A stretch of DNA of 21,869 nucleotides from IMG/VR virus record IMGVR_UViG_3300042460_000499, positions 1-21,869 of that record, one strand, 5' to 3'. Source of the stretch: a virus. Positions 13,492 through 21,869 of the stretch are shown piece after piece; the first letter of the stretch is position 1, and every line of letters starts with the position of its first letter. The notes beneath the pieces were generated by a model. The model was given only the letters and a program-made list of their open reading frames with translations, did no database searches and was not told the DNA's origin. The translations under genes were made by a program, and so were the position numbers.

Positions 13492-14121
13492 ATGCGCAGT
13501 TTAAAACAATATATCGTTGAAAGTGTTCACACTTACAATTACACTATTAAGGTCGCCGGAAACGTTGATAAGAACTTCCTTGACATGTTCAAGTTCAATC
13601 TAAAGAAGTTCGATCCTATCAAGATTTCTGATCCGGTATCTACTCCTATTCAGAAAAGCCCATATGGTTTTCCTGATCTAGTGAACGAACCAGTTCACAT
13701 CATTAAAGCAGAGTTCCGTTATCCTGCTACTGAACCAATGATTCAGCAAATTGCGCAGTTGCTAGGATATAATGTAAACATGGTTCGTGTTGTCAGTACA
13801 AACTTTGATGATAGTATCAATAGTGAGAGTGAAGGCTACGCTAACGAAGCTTCACATAGTCCTGTACTAGATCACACAGAACTTGAAGAACAGCCAGGCG
13901 CTAAGGAAGCTGCTAAGGCATATGGCAATAGCTATCTTGATAGCATCAAAGACCAAATGAAAGACAACACAATTGATATTCCTTACGAAGGTAAGAAGAC
14001 TCCAAATGCGTTTGATCCTTTTAAGCCAGAAACACAAATGGCAACAATGGGCAAAGAAAGCCCAATGAGCAAGATTACTCGTCCTGCTAAGCCACAAACA
14101 GGCGCAATGGGAGGCAGATGA
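13492..14121 (+). CDS. Virion-associated protein with capsid-targeting-like N-terminus (209 aa)
   Basis: The N-terminus MRSLKQYIVESVHTYNYTIK resembles the MKTYQEFIAEA-type targeting peptide that brings internal proteins into T4 proheads. I-V-E at residues 8-10 fits the (L/I)-x-E cut rule of the T4 prohead protease. Residues 15-105 look like a mixed alpha/beta domain (IKVAGNVDKNFLDMFKFNL, PVHIIKAEFRYPATEPMIQQIAQLLG, NMVRVVSTNF). The remainder is hydrophilic, Pro/Lys/Glu-rich and probably disordered. I recognise the sequence type from T4-like phages but know no function. It has a late promoter and AAGGAT site, and its TGA overlaps the ATG of the 1115-aa gene (ATGATGA), so the two are translationally coupled and may act together in the head. 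Confidence 0.7.
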   Translation: MRSLKQYIVESVHTYNYTIKVAGNVDKNFLDMFKFNLKKFDPIKISDPVSTPIQKSPYGFPDLVNEPVHIIKAEFRYPATEPMIQQIAQLLGYNVNMVRVVSTNFDDSINSESEGYANEASHSPVLDHTELEEQPGAKEAAKAYGNSYLDSIKDQMKDNTIDIPYEGKKTPNAFDPFKPETQMATMGKESPMSKITRPAKPQTGAMGGR

Positions 14122-17100
14122 TGAAAGACATTATGCAAAAGCTAGCTGAATTAGAAGCTACAGCACCTAAGGTAACGAAGAAGAAAATGTTGAATGAAGA
14201 TTCGACTACTCCTCCTATCAACGTTTCTAATAAGATTGCATCACTGAAGGATATGTTTGAAGCACTTTCTGAAAGTATTCCTGCAGGCGCAAAGCCTCTT
14301 CCTGTATTAGATCCGCAGAATAAGCAAGCTGGCATGGGATTTGTTACAAGCAATAATCCTGCCGTTCAGAACATGCTTAAGGCTCTAGATCCTAAAGATG
14401 TTCAGATTGTTCAAGCTCCAGGTCAACCAGGACAAGCTCCGGCAGCAGGTCAGCCTGCTCCAGCTGGTGCAACTGGACAACCTCAAATGGGTCAGATGCA
14501 GATGAAAGAAAAGAAGCTTGACGAACTATCACCTAATCTATTAAGTAGAGCAAGCATAGAGGCGGGTAAAAGACAATCGGCAGCGGCAGGAACTGTCATC
14601 AACTCCCCGCTAACTGACCCGTTCAGTTTCGAGATAGGTAATTTTCCTGAATTTGTAAGATCAACAAAGTCAGCAAAGATGTTTATTGACAGAGGTTTAT
14701 TAACTCCGGATACTGCTGTGACCGTTACCCCGGGCGGCGGCGAGCGTAGAATACATACTCAGGCTAAGAAAATACCCGAGTTAAAGGATTTGTTCGGAAA
14801 CGAAAGAATTGGACCGAGCAAATTTTGGGGTAAAAAAGTAGATAAATTTAATGCTGCCGCAAAGAAAGCAACTTACAGAGACCAAGCTAAGGCACAAACA
14901 GCTAATATGAGTCCTGCTCAAAAGCGCCAATATGATGCTATGATTAAATCTGGCGAACTTGCGGAAGCACAGCTTGACGAACTCTCACCTGAACTATTAG
15001 GTAGAGCAGCCGATAAGGCATTTCGCCAAGGTTTGGATTTACGGGGCAAGGCATTTGATCGGGGCCAAAAGGTGAAAAAAGAGATAGGGTATGGGCGTGA
15101 GGAGTTAGATGTTGACCCTTCCACTCCTTTAGGAAAAGCAACAAAGGCTAGATTTAACCAATATGATAAATTTATGGCCGGGGGACTTAAAGCAGAAAAA
15201 AGAGACCAAGAGCGTGAAGATTTAAGACAGGCGACCGCAGATTTAAGCCCTGCAATGAAGCGTAAATTAGGGCTTGGTGAAGGTGCAAAAGTTGATCGTA
15301 TGGTCAAGCACATTGAAAAGTCTGAAAAGAAATTAGGCAAGTCAAAAGGCGAAGCAGAAGATATTGCATGGGCAACTGCTAACAAGCGCGGTATGCTTGA
15401 CAATAAGAATAAGAAAAAAGTTAAAGAAGGCGACATCCCGTCGTCATCCGGAGTCGATACTAAGGGTGCTGGCTTAGGCGCAGGCCGTAGTGCAACAACA
15501 TTAGAGGGTAAAGAGTCTCAGGTTGAAGTTATCGACAATGCATTTAACAGAGAAAACTACAAAGATTTGATTGGTAAGAAATATCCTAAATCAAAGGCTC
15601 CTGCATATGCTAGAGTAAAAGAAGTTAATGAAGGTAAGAAGCCAGACTTCTTAGACCTAGACAAAGATGGTAACAAGAAAGAACCAATGAAAAAGGCAGC
15701 AGCCGACAAGAAAAAGAAAAAGGTAGATGAATCCATGAATCACAGAATTAGTGCAGCCCGCTTAGAGGGCAAATCACACGGTCTAAGAGGTCACGCACAC
15801 TCTGGCAAAAGATACGAAGACCTAGAAGAAATGAAGGCATATCACGAGGGCTACAAAGAAGGTCTTGATGAGTGCTATGGTCAGGGCGTGTATGAAACTG
15901 CTCCAGCAATGCCAGCAGCAACAGTTCCTGGTATGGCAGATGCTGCAATGGAAGAAGGCAAGCTCGGTAAAGCTGTGGCAGGCGCCGCTCTTGCTGCTAC
16001 ACTAGGCGCAGGCGGTATGATGGCAAAGGGTGCTTATGACTATCATAAGAAAGATCCTGCAGTCGGCATGTCAAAATACGACATGGATAGAATGGCTGGA
16101 AGAGATTTCACTAAAGAAGACGATATGGAAGAAGGCAATGCTTTCACCGCAGCACTTGCAAAGACTCCAAAGGGCGGTAAGTTTGCAGTAGGTGGAAAGA
16201 CTTTCACTGACCGTACAGGATACGATGCTAAAGTAAACGAATATGCGTTTGAATCACTCGACCAGCAGCTTAATGCACTTCTAAACGAGAGCGAAGAAGT
16301 AACTGAAGGTCTGTCAGTTTCAATCTCAAAGGGTCAGCAGAACTCACCTGACTCAGTAACTATCACTGCACAAGATGCAGAAGCAGAACATCTACTTGCA
16401 TTTGTAAAGAACGCAGGTCTTGGTCTATTCGGTGATGACAATGCTGACACACATTCAAGTGCAATGTCAGTTCAACCTTCACACGGTGCACCTGACGAAG
16501 TTGGAGCTGGCGGAATTGATATCGGTGTAGTTGACGGTCATGATGGTATGATGGGCTTGATGCAGAAATTATCAGGCATTCAATCAGTCGGCGCCGATGA
16601 CTATGCTGACGAAGAAGGCGATGAAGAACAACTTTATGGTAATCATCAAGCAGCCGATAAGAAAGATTGCGGATGTGACGGCGATTGCGAATGCAGTGAC
16701 TATGATCAACCCTCTAACGAAGCAACTTGCAACGAATGCGGAACATATGAAGGTGTGCATGAAGCAGGCTGTTCAATGGGAAGCGGAAAAGAAATGGTTG
16801 ATGAAGTAGAATCAGAAGACCAAATGGAATTTGAAGTAGCAGAAGACAATGCTCCTGATTCAGGTGAGGCAGAATCAACTGCTGATGAAAACGCAGAAGC
16901 ATCAGAGGATATGGCACTAGCTAAAGCAGGTTCAAAGGGCGGCACTTATACTGTTAACGAAGATGGCGACGAAGCAAGTGAAGAAGGTCCTGAAAGCAAA
17001 GAAGGCGAAGGCGATGAAGGAGCTGAAACTGTTTCAGAATCATTCGCTAATCTTTTCAGAAAACTTTCGTTCATTGCTGAAGAATCAACTGAAAAAGAAG

Positions 17101-17465
17101 ATGACAAAGCCGAAAAAGCAGGCAAAAAAGTAGCTAAAGATATCGAACATGACGAAGGTCATACGGGTAAAGACGACGACAAGGCCGAGAAAGCTGGAAA
17201 GAAAGTCACTAAAGACATCGAATACGATGACAAGAAAGACAAGAAAGAAAAAGTTGATGAGTGGGCTAACAACGCTGGTCCAGGAAAGACTGTATCTGAC
17301 ACTACTTTTGAACAAGATATTGACTTCATGACTAAAGTAATTGCTGGTGGTCTTAACAAGCCTAAGTCAACTGGTCAGACTACTATTCCTGTCATTGCAG
17401 GTCAAGATGACCGTATGCACGATAATCCAATGGATTGGGCAACTCTTGCAGGTATTAAGAAGTAA
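14118..17465 (+). CDS. Giant modular acidic virion-associated protein (1115 aa)
   Basis: No single family is recognised. Modules in order: an N-terminal helix (MKDIMQKLAELE); a Pro/Ala/Gln-rich linker near 100-130; two copies of a DELSPxLLxRA motif (about 133 and 285), each followed by an RDQ...SPAxKR segment; KHIEKSEKKLGKSKGEAEDI near 397, followed by the phage-common WATANKRGML; PDFLDLDKDGNKKEPMKKA near 508, with a DxDxDG loop; a Gly/Ala-rich hydrophobic stretch near 614-640; a VTITAQDAEAEHLLAFVKNA domain near 740-765; a cysteine cluster at 851-885; then a Glu/Asp/Lys-rich tail with two DDKAEKAGKKVxKDIExD repeats. It may be a scaffold, internal head or decoration protein. ATG 14118 overlaps the previous stop; ATG 14121 is equally possible. 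A strong terminator follows. Confidence 0.75.
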   Translation: MMKDIMQKLAELEATAPKVTKKKMLNEDSTTPPINVSNKIASLKDMFEALSESIPAGAKPLPVLDPQNKQAGMGFVTSNNPAVQNMLKALDPKDVQIVQAPGQPGQAPAAGQPAPAGATGQPQMGQMQMKEKKLDELSPNLLSRASIEAGKRQSAAAGTVINSPLTDPFSFEIGNFPEFVRSTKSAKMFIDRGLLTPDTAVTVTPGGGERRIHTQAKKIPELKDLFGNERIGPSKFWGKKVDKFNAAAKKATYRDQAKAQTANMSPAQKRQYDAMIKSGELAEAQLDELSPELLGRAADKAFRQGLDLRGKAFDRGQKVKKEIGYGREELDVDPSTPLGKATKARFNQYDKFMAGGLKAEKRDQEREDLRQATADLSPAMKRKLGLGEGAKVDRMVKHIEKSEKKLGKSKGEAEDIAWATANKRGMLDNKNKKKVKEGDIPSSSGVDTKGAGLGAGRSATTLEGKESQVEVIDNAFNRENYKDLIGKKYPKSKAPAYARVKEVNEGKKPDFLDLDKDGNKKEPMKKAAADKKKKKVDESMNHRISAARLEGKSHGLRGHAHSGKRYEDLEEMKAYHEGYKEGLDECYGQGVYETAPAMPAATVPGMADAAMEEGKLGKAVAGAALAATLGAGGMMAKGAYDYHKKDPAVGMSKYDMDRMAGRDFTKEDDMEEGNAFTAALAKTPKGGKFAVGGKTFTDRTGYDAKVNEYAFESLDQQLNALLNESEEVTEGLSVSISKGQQNSPDSVTITAQDAEAEHLLAFVKNAGLGLFGDDNADTHSSAMSVQPSHGAPDEVGAGGIDIGVVDGHDGMMGLMQKLSGIQSVGADDYADEEGDEEQLYGNHQAADKKDCGCDGDCECSDYDQPSNEATCNECGTYEGVHEAGCSMGSGKEMVDEVESEDQMEFEVAEDNAPDSGEAESTADENAEASEDMALAKAGSKGGTYTVNEDGDEASEEGPESKEGEGDEGAETVSESFANLFRKLSFIAEESTEKEDDKAEKAGKKVAKDIEHDEGHTGKDDDKAEKAGKKVTKDIEYDDKKDKKEKVDEWANNAGPGKTVSDTTFEQDIDFMTKVIAGGLNKPKSTGQTTIPVIAGQDDRMHDNPMDWATLAGIKK

Positions 17466-17481
17466 GAATAACAATAATACG

Positions 17482-17512
17482 AAAATAGCCGGGCTAGTTC
17501 CCGGCTATTTTT
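17482..17512 (+). terminator. Strong intrinsic terminator after the 1115-aa gene
   Basis: A 12-base stem (AAAATAGCCGGG pairing with CCCGGCTATTTT) with a CTAGTT loop, ending in a T run and lying 17 bases after the stop codon. It separates the 12964-17465 block from the fibre gene. Confidence 0.9.
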
Positions 17513-17538
17513 ATGGGCGGCAGCTATTTGCCCAAAAA

Positions 17539-17546
17539 GATAAATA
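17539..17546 (+). promoter_or_regulatory. Late promoter of the repeat-rich fibre gene
   Basis: GATAAATA followed by CATCATAACAGGTG. The predicted start near 17552 is just before the CAGGTG ribosome site, matching the arrangement at gp13 and the tube gene. Confidence 0.75.
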
Positions 17547-17569
17547 CATCATAACAGGTGATTTAAAAC

Positions 17570-20500
17570 ATGGCTCAGCGCAATATTGATTTTGGTACAT
17601 TTCCCAACGACCCAGATGCAGATGCAATTCGCACTGCATTTGTAAAGACGCAGGAAAATTTCTCTGAACTTTTCTCTGGATTACAAGATCAGGCCGTACT
17701 TTCTATCAGAGAGGGTGCCGGTATAACGGTTAATGCACCTACCGGAAATGTGGAAATAACTGCTAATATAGCGCAAGTCAGTGTTCAATCTAGTACTCTT
17801 AATATGGGAATCGGTTCAGCTGGTAGCACTTTACCTGCCGCAGCCACGTTAACTACATCAGCCCAAACCCTAATTATTGAATTACCTGCAACGGTAAACT
17901 CAATTGCAAATCTAAACGTCTCTAATACTATAACATCAAACACTGTAAACGTTGCCCTTACCATCAACGGTAATGTAGCAAGTTTTTCAGGAGCACTATC
18001 AGCCGCTAGCATCACAACCGGCGGCAATGCAAATGTCACCGGAAACGTTAATGCAGGCAATATCAATGTAGGCATAGGAAACTTTACAGGTAACATCAAT
18101 TCACTTAATGCTAACTTGGGTAATCTTGCAAATGCTAACAACTTAACAATTTCATCTACTGCAAATATCGGTGGAAACTTAACTTCTGCAAATGCTAACT
18201 TAGGTAATTTATCAGTAGCTAACTACTTTTCAGGTGATGGTAGTTTACTAACGAATGTTGTGGCGGCACCAGGTAATATAATATTAAACAGTAACAGTAA
18301 TGTTTCTATACCTACAGCAAACAGTAGTGTATTCGTCAGTGTTGCAGGTACTGCAAATGTATTAGTAATTAGTCAGACTGGAATAAATGCAAACGGTACT
18401 GCTAACTTTACTGGTAATCTGTCTGCTGCTAACGCTAATTTAGGTAATGCTGCAAGTGCCAACTACTTCATTGGTAACTTCTATGGTACTGCAAACTCGG
18501 CAACTACGGCAACAACTGCTGGTACAGTAACAACCGCTGCTCAACCAAACATCACTAGTGTTGGTACGCTTACATCATTAGGCGTAAGTGGTAACATTAC
18601 TGCCGCAAACATCACTGCTAACACAGGTGTCTTCACTGGCAATGGTAGTGGACTAAGTGCAATTGCAGGTGCAAATGTCACTGGCACTGTAGCAAGTGCG
18701 ACCGCAGCTACTACTGCTGGTACAGTAACGACCGCAGCACAGCCAAACATTACCTCAGTTGGTACTCTCACTTCGCTTGCTGTTACAGGTAATGCAAATG
18801 TTGGTAACTTAAATGCAACAACTGCGGTAATTGCAAGTACCCTAACTTCAAATGTCACAACTGGTACTGCTCCTCTTGTAGTTACCTCAACAACTCGTGT
18901 AGCTAATTTGAATGTTGATTATGCGAATGTTGCAGACTTCATTAGCGTAGCTGCTGGAACAGGTAATAACTTCATTATTTTTGCAAACGCAGCTACCGGA
19001 AATATAGCAGAAGTAACAAGCACTGGTCTCATTGCTAACTTATCTAATAACTCAATTACAGCAACTACATTTGTTGGTGCATTAAGCGGTGCAGCAACAA
19101 GTGCAACTACTGCTGGCACTGTAACAACAGCAGCACAGCCCAATATCACATCAGTTGGTACATTAACGAGCTTGGATGTAAGCGGTACTGTTACTGCTGC
19201 AAACATCACAGCAAATACAGGCGTGTTTACTGGTAATGGTAGCGGCCTGTCACAACTCGCCGGTGCTAACGTAACTGGTACAGTAAGTGCTGCTACAACA
19301 GCGGGTACAGTAACAACAGCGGCACAACCAAACATTACAAGTGTTGGTACATTAACAAGTTTAGGTGTCACTGGGAATATCTCATCCGGCAATGCTAATT
19401 TAGGTAATGCTGCAACTGCTAACTTCTTCATTGGTAGTGGTAATAATTTATCTAATATCCAAGGAGCAAACGTTACTGGAGCAGTAGCATCAGCAACTAG
19501 TGCTACAACAGCCGGCACAGTCACTACAGCAGCACAACCGAACATTACATCAGTCGGTACACTAACATCATTGGGTGTTAATGGCAATATTACTGCTGCA
19601 AACATCACAGCAAATACAGGCGTGTTTACTGGTAACGGTAATGGCTTGAGTTCTATTGTAGGCGCTAATGTTACTGGAACGGTATCAAGTGCTACAACGG
19701 CAACTACAGCAGGTACAGTAACAACAGCCGCTCAACCTAATATTACGAGTGTCGGAACTCTTTCATCACTGTCAGTTACCGGTAACTTAGCATCAGGTAA
19801 TGCTAACTTAGGTAATCTTGCTAAAGCAAACTTCTTCCAAGGTGATGGTAGTTTATTAACGAACATTTCTGTCGGAGCAGGTAGTTATATCGAAAACGGA
19901 AACTCTGAAGTAAGAGTTGATGCTAATAGTAACATAAGAGTTACTGTAGCCGGTAATGCGAACATACTGGTCGTCACTGGAACTGGCGCCAACATTACCG
20001 GTACTGCAAATATAACAGGTAACTTGTCAGCAGGAAATATCTCAACTGGATTGGTAACCGGAACATTAACTGCGGCAGCAGCTACTCAATCTAATATTAC
20101 GGCATTAGGAACACTAAGCGGTTTAACTATTGCGGGTGTAACTAATTTAGGACCCAACAGCAATGTCATCATCAGCGGTGGTGTCAGCGGGGCATTCTTA
20201 CAGACAAACGGTTCCGGAAACTTAGCGTGGAATACTGCAACTCTTGTTCCGGCTCAGGGTACTGATACACAAGTTATCTTCAACGACGGTGGTTCAACTT
20301 ATGCAGGTAATGCTAATTTAACGTTTAACAAAGCGTCTGGCGCGTTAGCTGTAGGTGGGAATTTAAGTGCCGCTAACGCTAACTTAGGTAACGCTGTTAC
20401 TGCTAATTTCTTGACCGGTACACTAAGAACTAATGCTCAGACTAATATTACAAGCATAGGAACTTTAACATCACTGACCGTTAACGGAAACATCAATGCG

Positions 20501-21869
20501 GGCAACGTATCAGGTGGCAACACAGTAAGTGCCAACTTCGTAGCCGGCACATTGACAACTGCTGCTCAACCTAATATCACAAGCCTTGGCACTCTCACTG
20601 CGTTAGGCGTAAACAATACTATCACTGCGGCAGCATTTACAGCTAACACCGGGGTATTTACTGGTAATGCTAATGGACTAAACAATATTCCTGGTGCTAA
20701 CGTAACTGGTACTGTAGCAAATGCAACGTTTGCAACTACGGCCGGATCAGCAACAACAGCCGGTACAGTAACTACAGCAGCACAGCCCAATATTACTAGT
20801 GTAGGTAGTTTAACTTCTCTTATTGTTAGCGGTAATGTCAACGCAGGAAACATCACTTCAACCTTAGTAGGCGGCACGTTAACTACTGCGGCACAACCTA
20901 ATGTTACAAGCGTTGGAACACTAACATCATTGACTGTTACTGGAACTGCTACAGCAGGTAATCTATCAACCGGTGGTACATTAAGTGTTACCGGCAATGC
21001 TAACGTAGGTAACTTAGGTACAGGTGGACTTATTGTTGCAACAGGTAACGTATCAGGTGGTAATCTAACTACCGGTGGTGTAGTCGTTGCAACTGGTAAT
21101 GCTAACGTAGGTAACTTAGGTACTGCGAGGGTAATTGCTACGGGAAATATCAGCGGTACTCAACTAATCAGTAATATTGCTACCGGTACTGCTCCTTTTG
21201 TAGTTACATCAACTACTCAAGTAGCAAACTTGAGTGTTGCTACTGCTGGTTCGGCAACTACAGCAGGTACAGTAACAACAGCCGCTCAACCCAACATCAC
21301 ATCTGTTGGAACATTGACCGTTCTATCTGTTAACGGCACTGCAACAATTACTACAGGTAACGTCACTACTATTAACAGTGGATTGATGCAGAACGGTAAT
21401 AGTAACGTTACTATTACTGCTAATGGCAACGTTACATTACACGCGGTAGGTGGAGCAAGAATTATTGCTACATCAACCGGAGCAAACATTACTGGCACGT
21501 TAGGTGTAAGTGGTAATGCTAACGTACTAAACTTAGGTACTGCACAGGTACTCGCAACTGCTAACGTGATTGCTCCGCAATTAATCAGTAACGTAGCAAC
21601 TGGTACTGCTCCTCTTATTGTTACTTCTACAACTCAGGTTGCAAACTTGAATGCTGCTACTGCCGGTACTGCAACTACTGCCGGCACAGTAACAACTGCT
21701 GCACAACCAAATATCACTAGTGTTGGTACGCTAACATCATTAGGTGTTACTGGCAATATCAGTGCAGGTAATGTGAGTGCAACAACATTCACTGGTGCGT
21801 TGACTGGCGCCGCAACTACTGCTGGTACAGTAACAACTGCTGCTCAACCGAATATTACATCAGTTGGTA
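17570..21869 (+). CDS. Giant repeat-built tail fibre/virion adhesin-like protein (partial, at least 1433 aa)
   Basis: I translated the frame from ATG 17570 line by line and found no stop to the window edge. The start MAQRNIDFGTFPNDPDADA with AIRTAFVKTQENFSELFSGL is a typical N-terminus of marine T4-like fibre or structural proteins. From about residue 310 the protein is built of Gly/Asn/Thr/Ala/Val-rich repeats centred on TAAQPNITSVGTLTSL, with linking blocks NITANTGVFTGNGSGL and GANVTGTVASAT. Near residues 865-905 a module AFLQTNGSGNLAWNTATLVP...TQVIFNDGGSTYAG, common in phage fibres, interrupts the array. Low charge and regular beta-prone repeats suggest a long trimeric beta-helical or beta-spiral shaft; the receptor-binding tip would be beyond the window. 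It is first in a unit after a strong terminator. Confidence 0.85.
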   Translation, partial: MAQRNIDFGTFPNDPDADAIRTAFVKTQENFSELFSGLQDQAVLSIREGAGITVNAPTGNVEITANIAQVSVQSSTLNMGIGSAGSTLPAAATLTTSAQTLIIELPATVNSIANLNVSNTITSNTVNVALTINGNVASFSGALSAASITTGGNANVTGNVNAGNINVGIGNFTGNINSLNANLGNLANANNLTISSTANIGGNLTSANANLGNLSVANYFSGDGSLLTNVVAAPGNIILNSNSNVSIPTANSSVFVSVAGTANVLVISQTGINANGTANFTGNLSAANANLGNAASANYFIGNFYGTANSATTATTAGTVTTAAQPNITSVGTLTSLGVSGNITAANITANTGVFTGNGSGLSAIAGANVTGTVASATAATTAGTVTTAAQPNITSVGTLTSLAVTGNANVGNLNATTAVIASTLTSNVTTGTAPLVVTSTTRVANLNVDYANVADFISVAAGTGNNFIIFANAATGNIAEVTSTGLIANLSNNSITATTFVGALSGAATSATTAGTVTTAAQPNITSVGTLTSLDVSGTVTAANITANTGVFTGNGSGLSQLAGANVTGTVSAATTAGTVTTAAQPNITSVGTLTSLGVTGNISSGNANLGNAATANFFIGSGNNLSNIQGANVTGAVASATSATTAGTVTTAAQPNITSVGTLTSLGVNGNITAANITANTGVFTGNGNGLSSIVGANVTGTVSSATTATTAGTVTTAAQPNITSVGTLSSLSVTGNLASGNANLGNLAKANFFQGDGSLLTNISVGAGSYIENGNSEVRVDANSNIRVTVAGNANILVVTGTGANITGTANITGNLSAGNISTGLVTGTLTAAAATQSNITALGTLSGLTIAGVTNLGPNSNVIISGGVSGAFLQTNGSGNLAWNTATLVPAQGTDTQVIFNDGGSTYAGNANLTFNKASGALAVGGNLSAANANLGNAVTANFLTGTLRTNAQTNITSIGTLTSLTVNGNINAGNVSGGNTVSANFVAGTLTTAAQPNITSLGTLTALGVNNTITAAAFTANTGVFTGNANGLNNIPGANVTGTVANATFATTAGSATTAGTVTTAAQPNITSVGSLTSLIVSGNVNAGNITSTLVGGTLTTAAQPNVTSVGTLTSLTVTGTATAGNLSTGGTLSVTGNANVGNLGTGGLIVATGNVSGGNLTTGGVVVATGNANVGNLGTARVIATGNISGTQLISNIATGTAPFVVTSTTQVANLSVATAGSATTAGTVTTAAQPNITSVGTLTVLSVNGTATITTGNVTTINSGLMQNGNSNVTITANGNVTLHAVGGARIIATSTGANITGTLGVSGNANVLNLGTAQVLATANVIAPQLISNVATGTAPLIVTSTTQVANLNAATAGTATTAGTVTTAAQPNITSVGTLTSLGVTGNISAGNVSATTFTGALTGAATTAGTVTTAAQPNITSVG
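18542..21869 (+). repeat. In-frame degenerate repeat array in the fibre gene (12 clear and 2 decayed copies)
   Basis: Cores encoding QPN(I/V)TSVG(T/S)L, one with TSLG, start at 18542, 18740, 19136, 19325, 19535, 19733, 20567, 20783, 20894, 21287, 21704 and 21845; weaker copies are at 20087 and 20438. Many steps are near 198 bases (66 residues) or twice that. Copies differ mostly at synonymous third positions. Confidence 0.88.

Noticed and set aside
14918-15436. Serine/leucine-rich minus-strand frame of 172 residues inside the 1115-aa gene
   Set aside because: It is antisense to repeat-containing Lys/Glu-rich coding sequence, with no initiation signals.
17341-17589. 82-residue plus-strand frame spanning the terminator and the fibre promoter
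   Set aside because: It crosses a strong intrinsic terminator and overlaps both the end of the 1115-aa gene and the start of the fibre gene in another frame; the low-complexity text shows no domain.
18919-19608. Val/Ala/Pro-rich open frames on the minus strand (also near 17785-18141, 18541-18858, 20566-20997 and 21286-21498)
   Set aside because: They repeat because they are the complement of the fibre repeats. The plus frame is open over all 4.3 kb with a promoter and ribosome site; the minus frames have none.
18480-21869. Regularly spaced repeats considered as a CRISPR array or tandem non-coding satellite
   Set aside because: Repeats are in frame, differ at third codon positions, have irregular steps from 111 to several hundred bases, and lie in one open reading frame.
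1-21869. tRNA genes, integrase, lysogeny or defence genes
   Set aside because: I looked for cloverleaf ends with TTC-type loops in the short gaps and for recombinase or repressor motifs in the proteins and saw none; the gaps are too short and are filled by promoters or terminators.

Overview
This window is part of the genome of a T4-like contractile-tailed phage (myovirus), probably from an environmental assembly. The evidence is a set of T4-type morphogenesis genes (neck gp13, gp14 and gp15; sheath gp18; tube gp19; head-completion gp4; small terminase gp16), a T4-type dNMP kinase (gp1), a phage MazG, and repeated late-promoter octamers of the TATAAATA family before nearly every virion gene. 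The host cannot be named from the sequence. Strong sigma70-type promoters suggest an ordinary bacterial host RNA polymerase. Coding density is very high: no gap between genes exceeds about 110 bases, and I saw no tRNA, integrase, transposon or CRISPR array.

Layout. (1) Positions 1-2440, minus strand: a gp15-like sheath-stabiliser gene cut by the window edge, and upstream of it a 574-residue gp14-like neck protein. (2) 2441-4600, plus strand: an early-type segment with two near-consensus sigma70 promoters driving a 67-aa unknown, a 386-aa unknown, mazG, and an acyl-carrier-protein gene that overlaps mazG. (3) 4601-6120: gp13 under a late promoter, then dNMP kinase under its own sigma70 promoter. 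(4) 6103-6456, minus strand: a small four-CxxC HNH-type protein. (5) 6518-12961: the sheath (1197 aa, almost twice T4 size), tube, a tube-like or baseplate-like protein, a small conserved structural protein and the gp4 nuclease-fold head-completion protein. (6) 12964-17465: small terminase, a protein with a capsid-targeting-like N-terminus, and a 1115-aa modular, strongly acidic Lys/Glu-rich protein ending at a good terminator. (7) 17539-21869: a giant repeat-built fibre-like gene running off the right edge.

How it fits together. Virion genes carry late promoters of the GATAAATA or CTAAATA type. Genes that act on host metabolism or nucleotides (dNMP kinase, mazG, ACP-like) carry TTGACA-N17-TATAGT promoters. 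The most unusual observations are: an ACP-like protein whose phosphopantetheine serine is alanine, coupled to mazG; several genes whose promoter spacing puts the predicted first transcribed base on the A of the start codon (leaderless mRNAs); a perfect inverted repeat around the gp13 promoter that could hide its ribosome site in read-through RNA; and greatly enlarged sheath and gp14 proteins sharing beta-motif modules.
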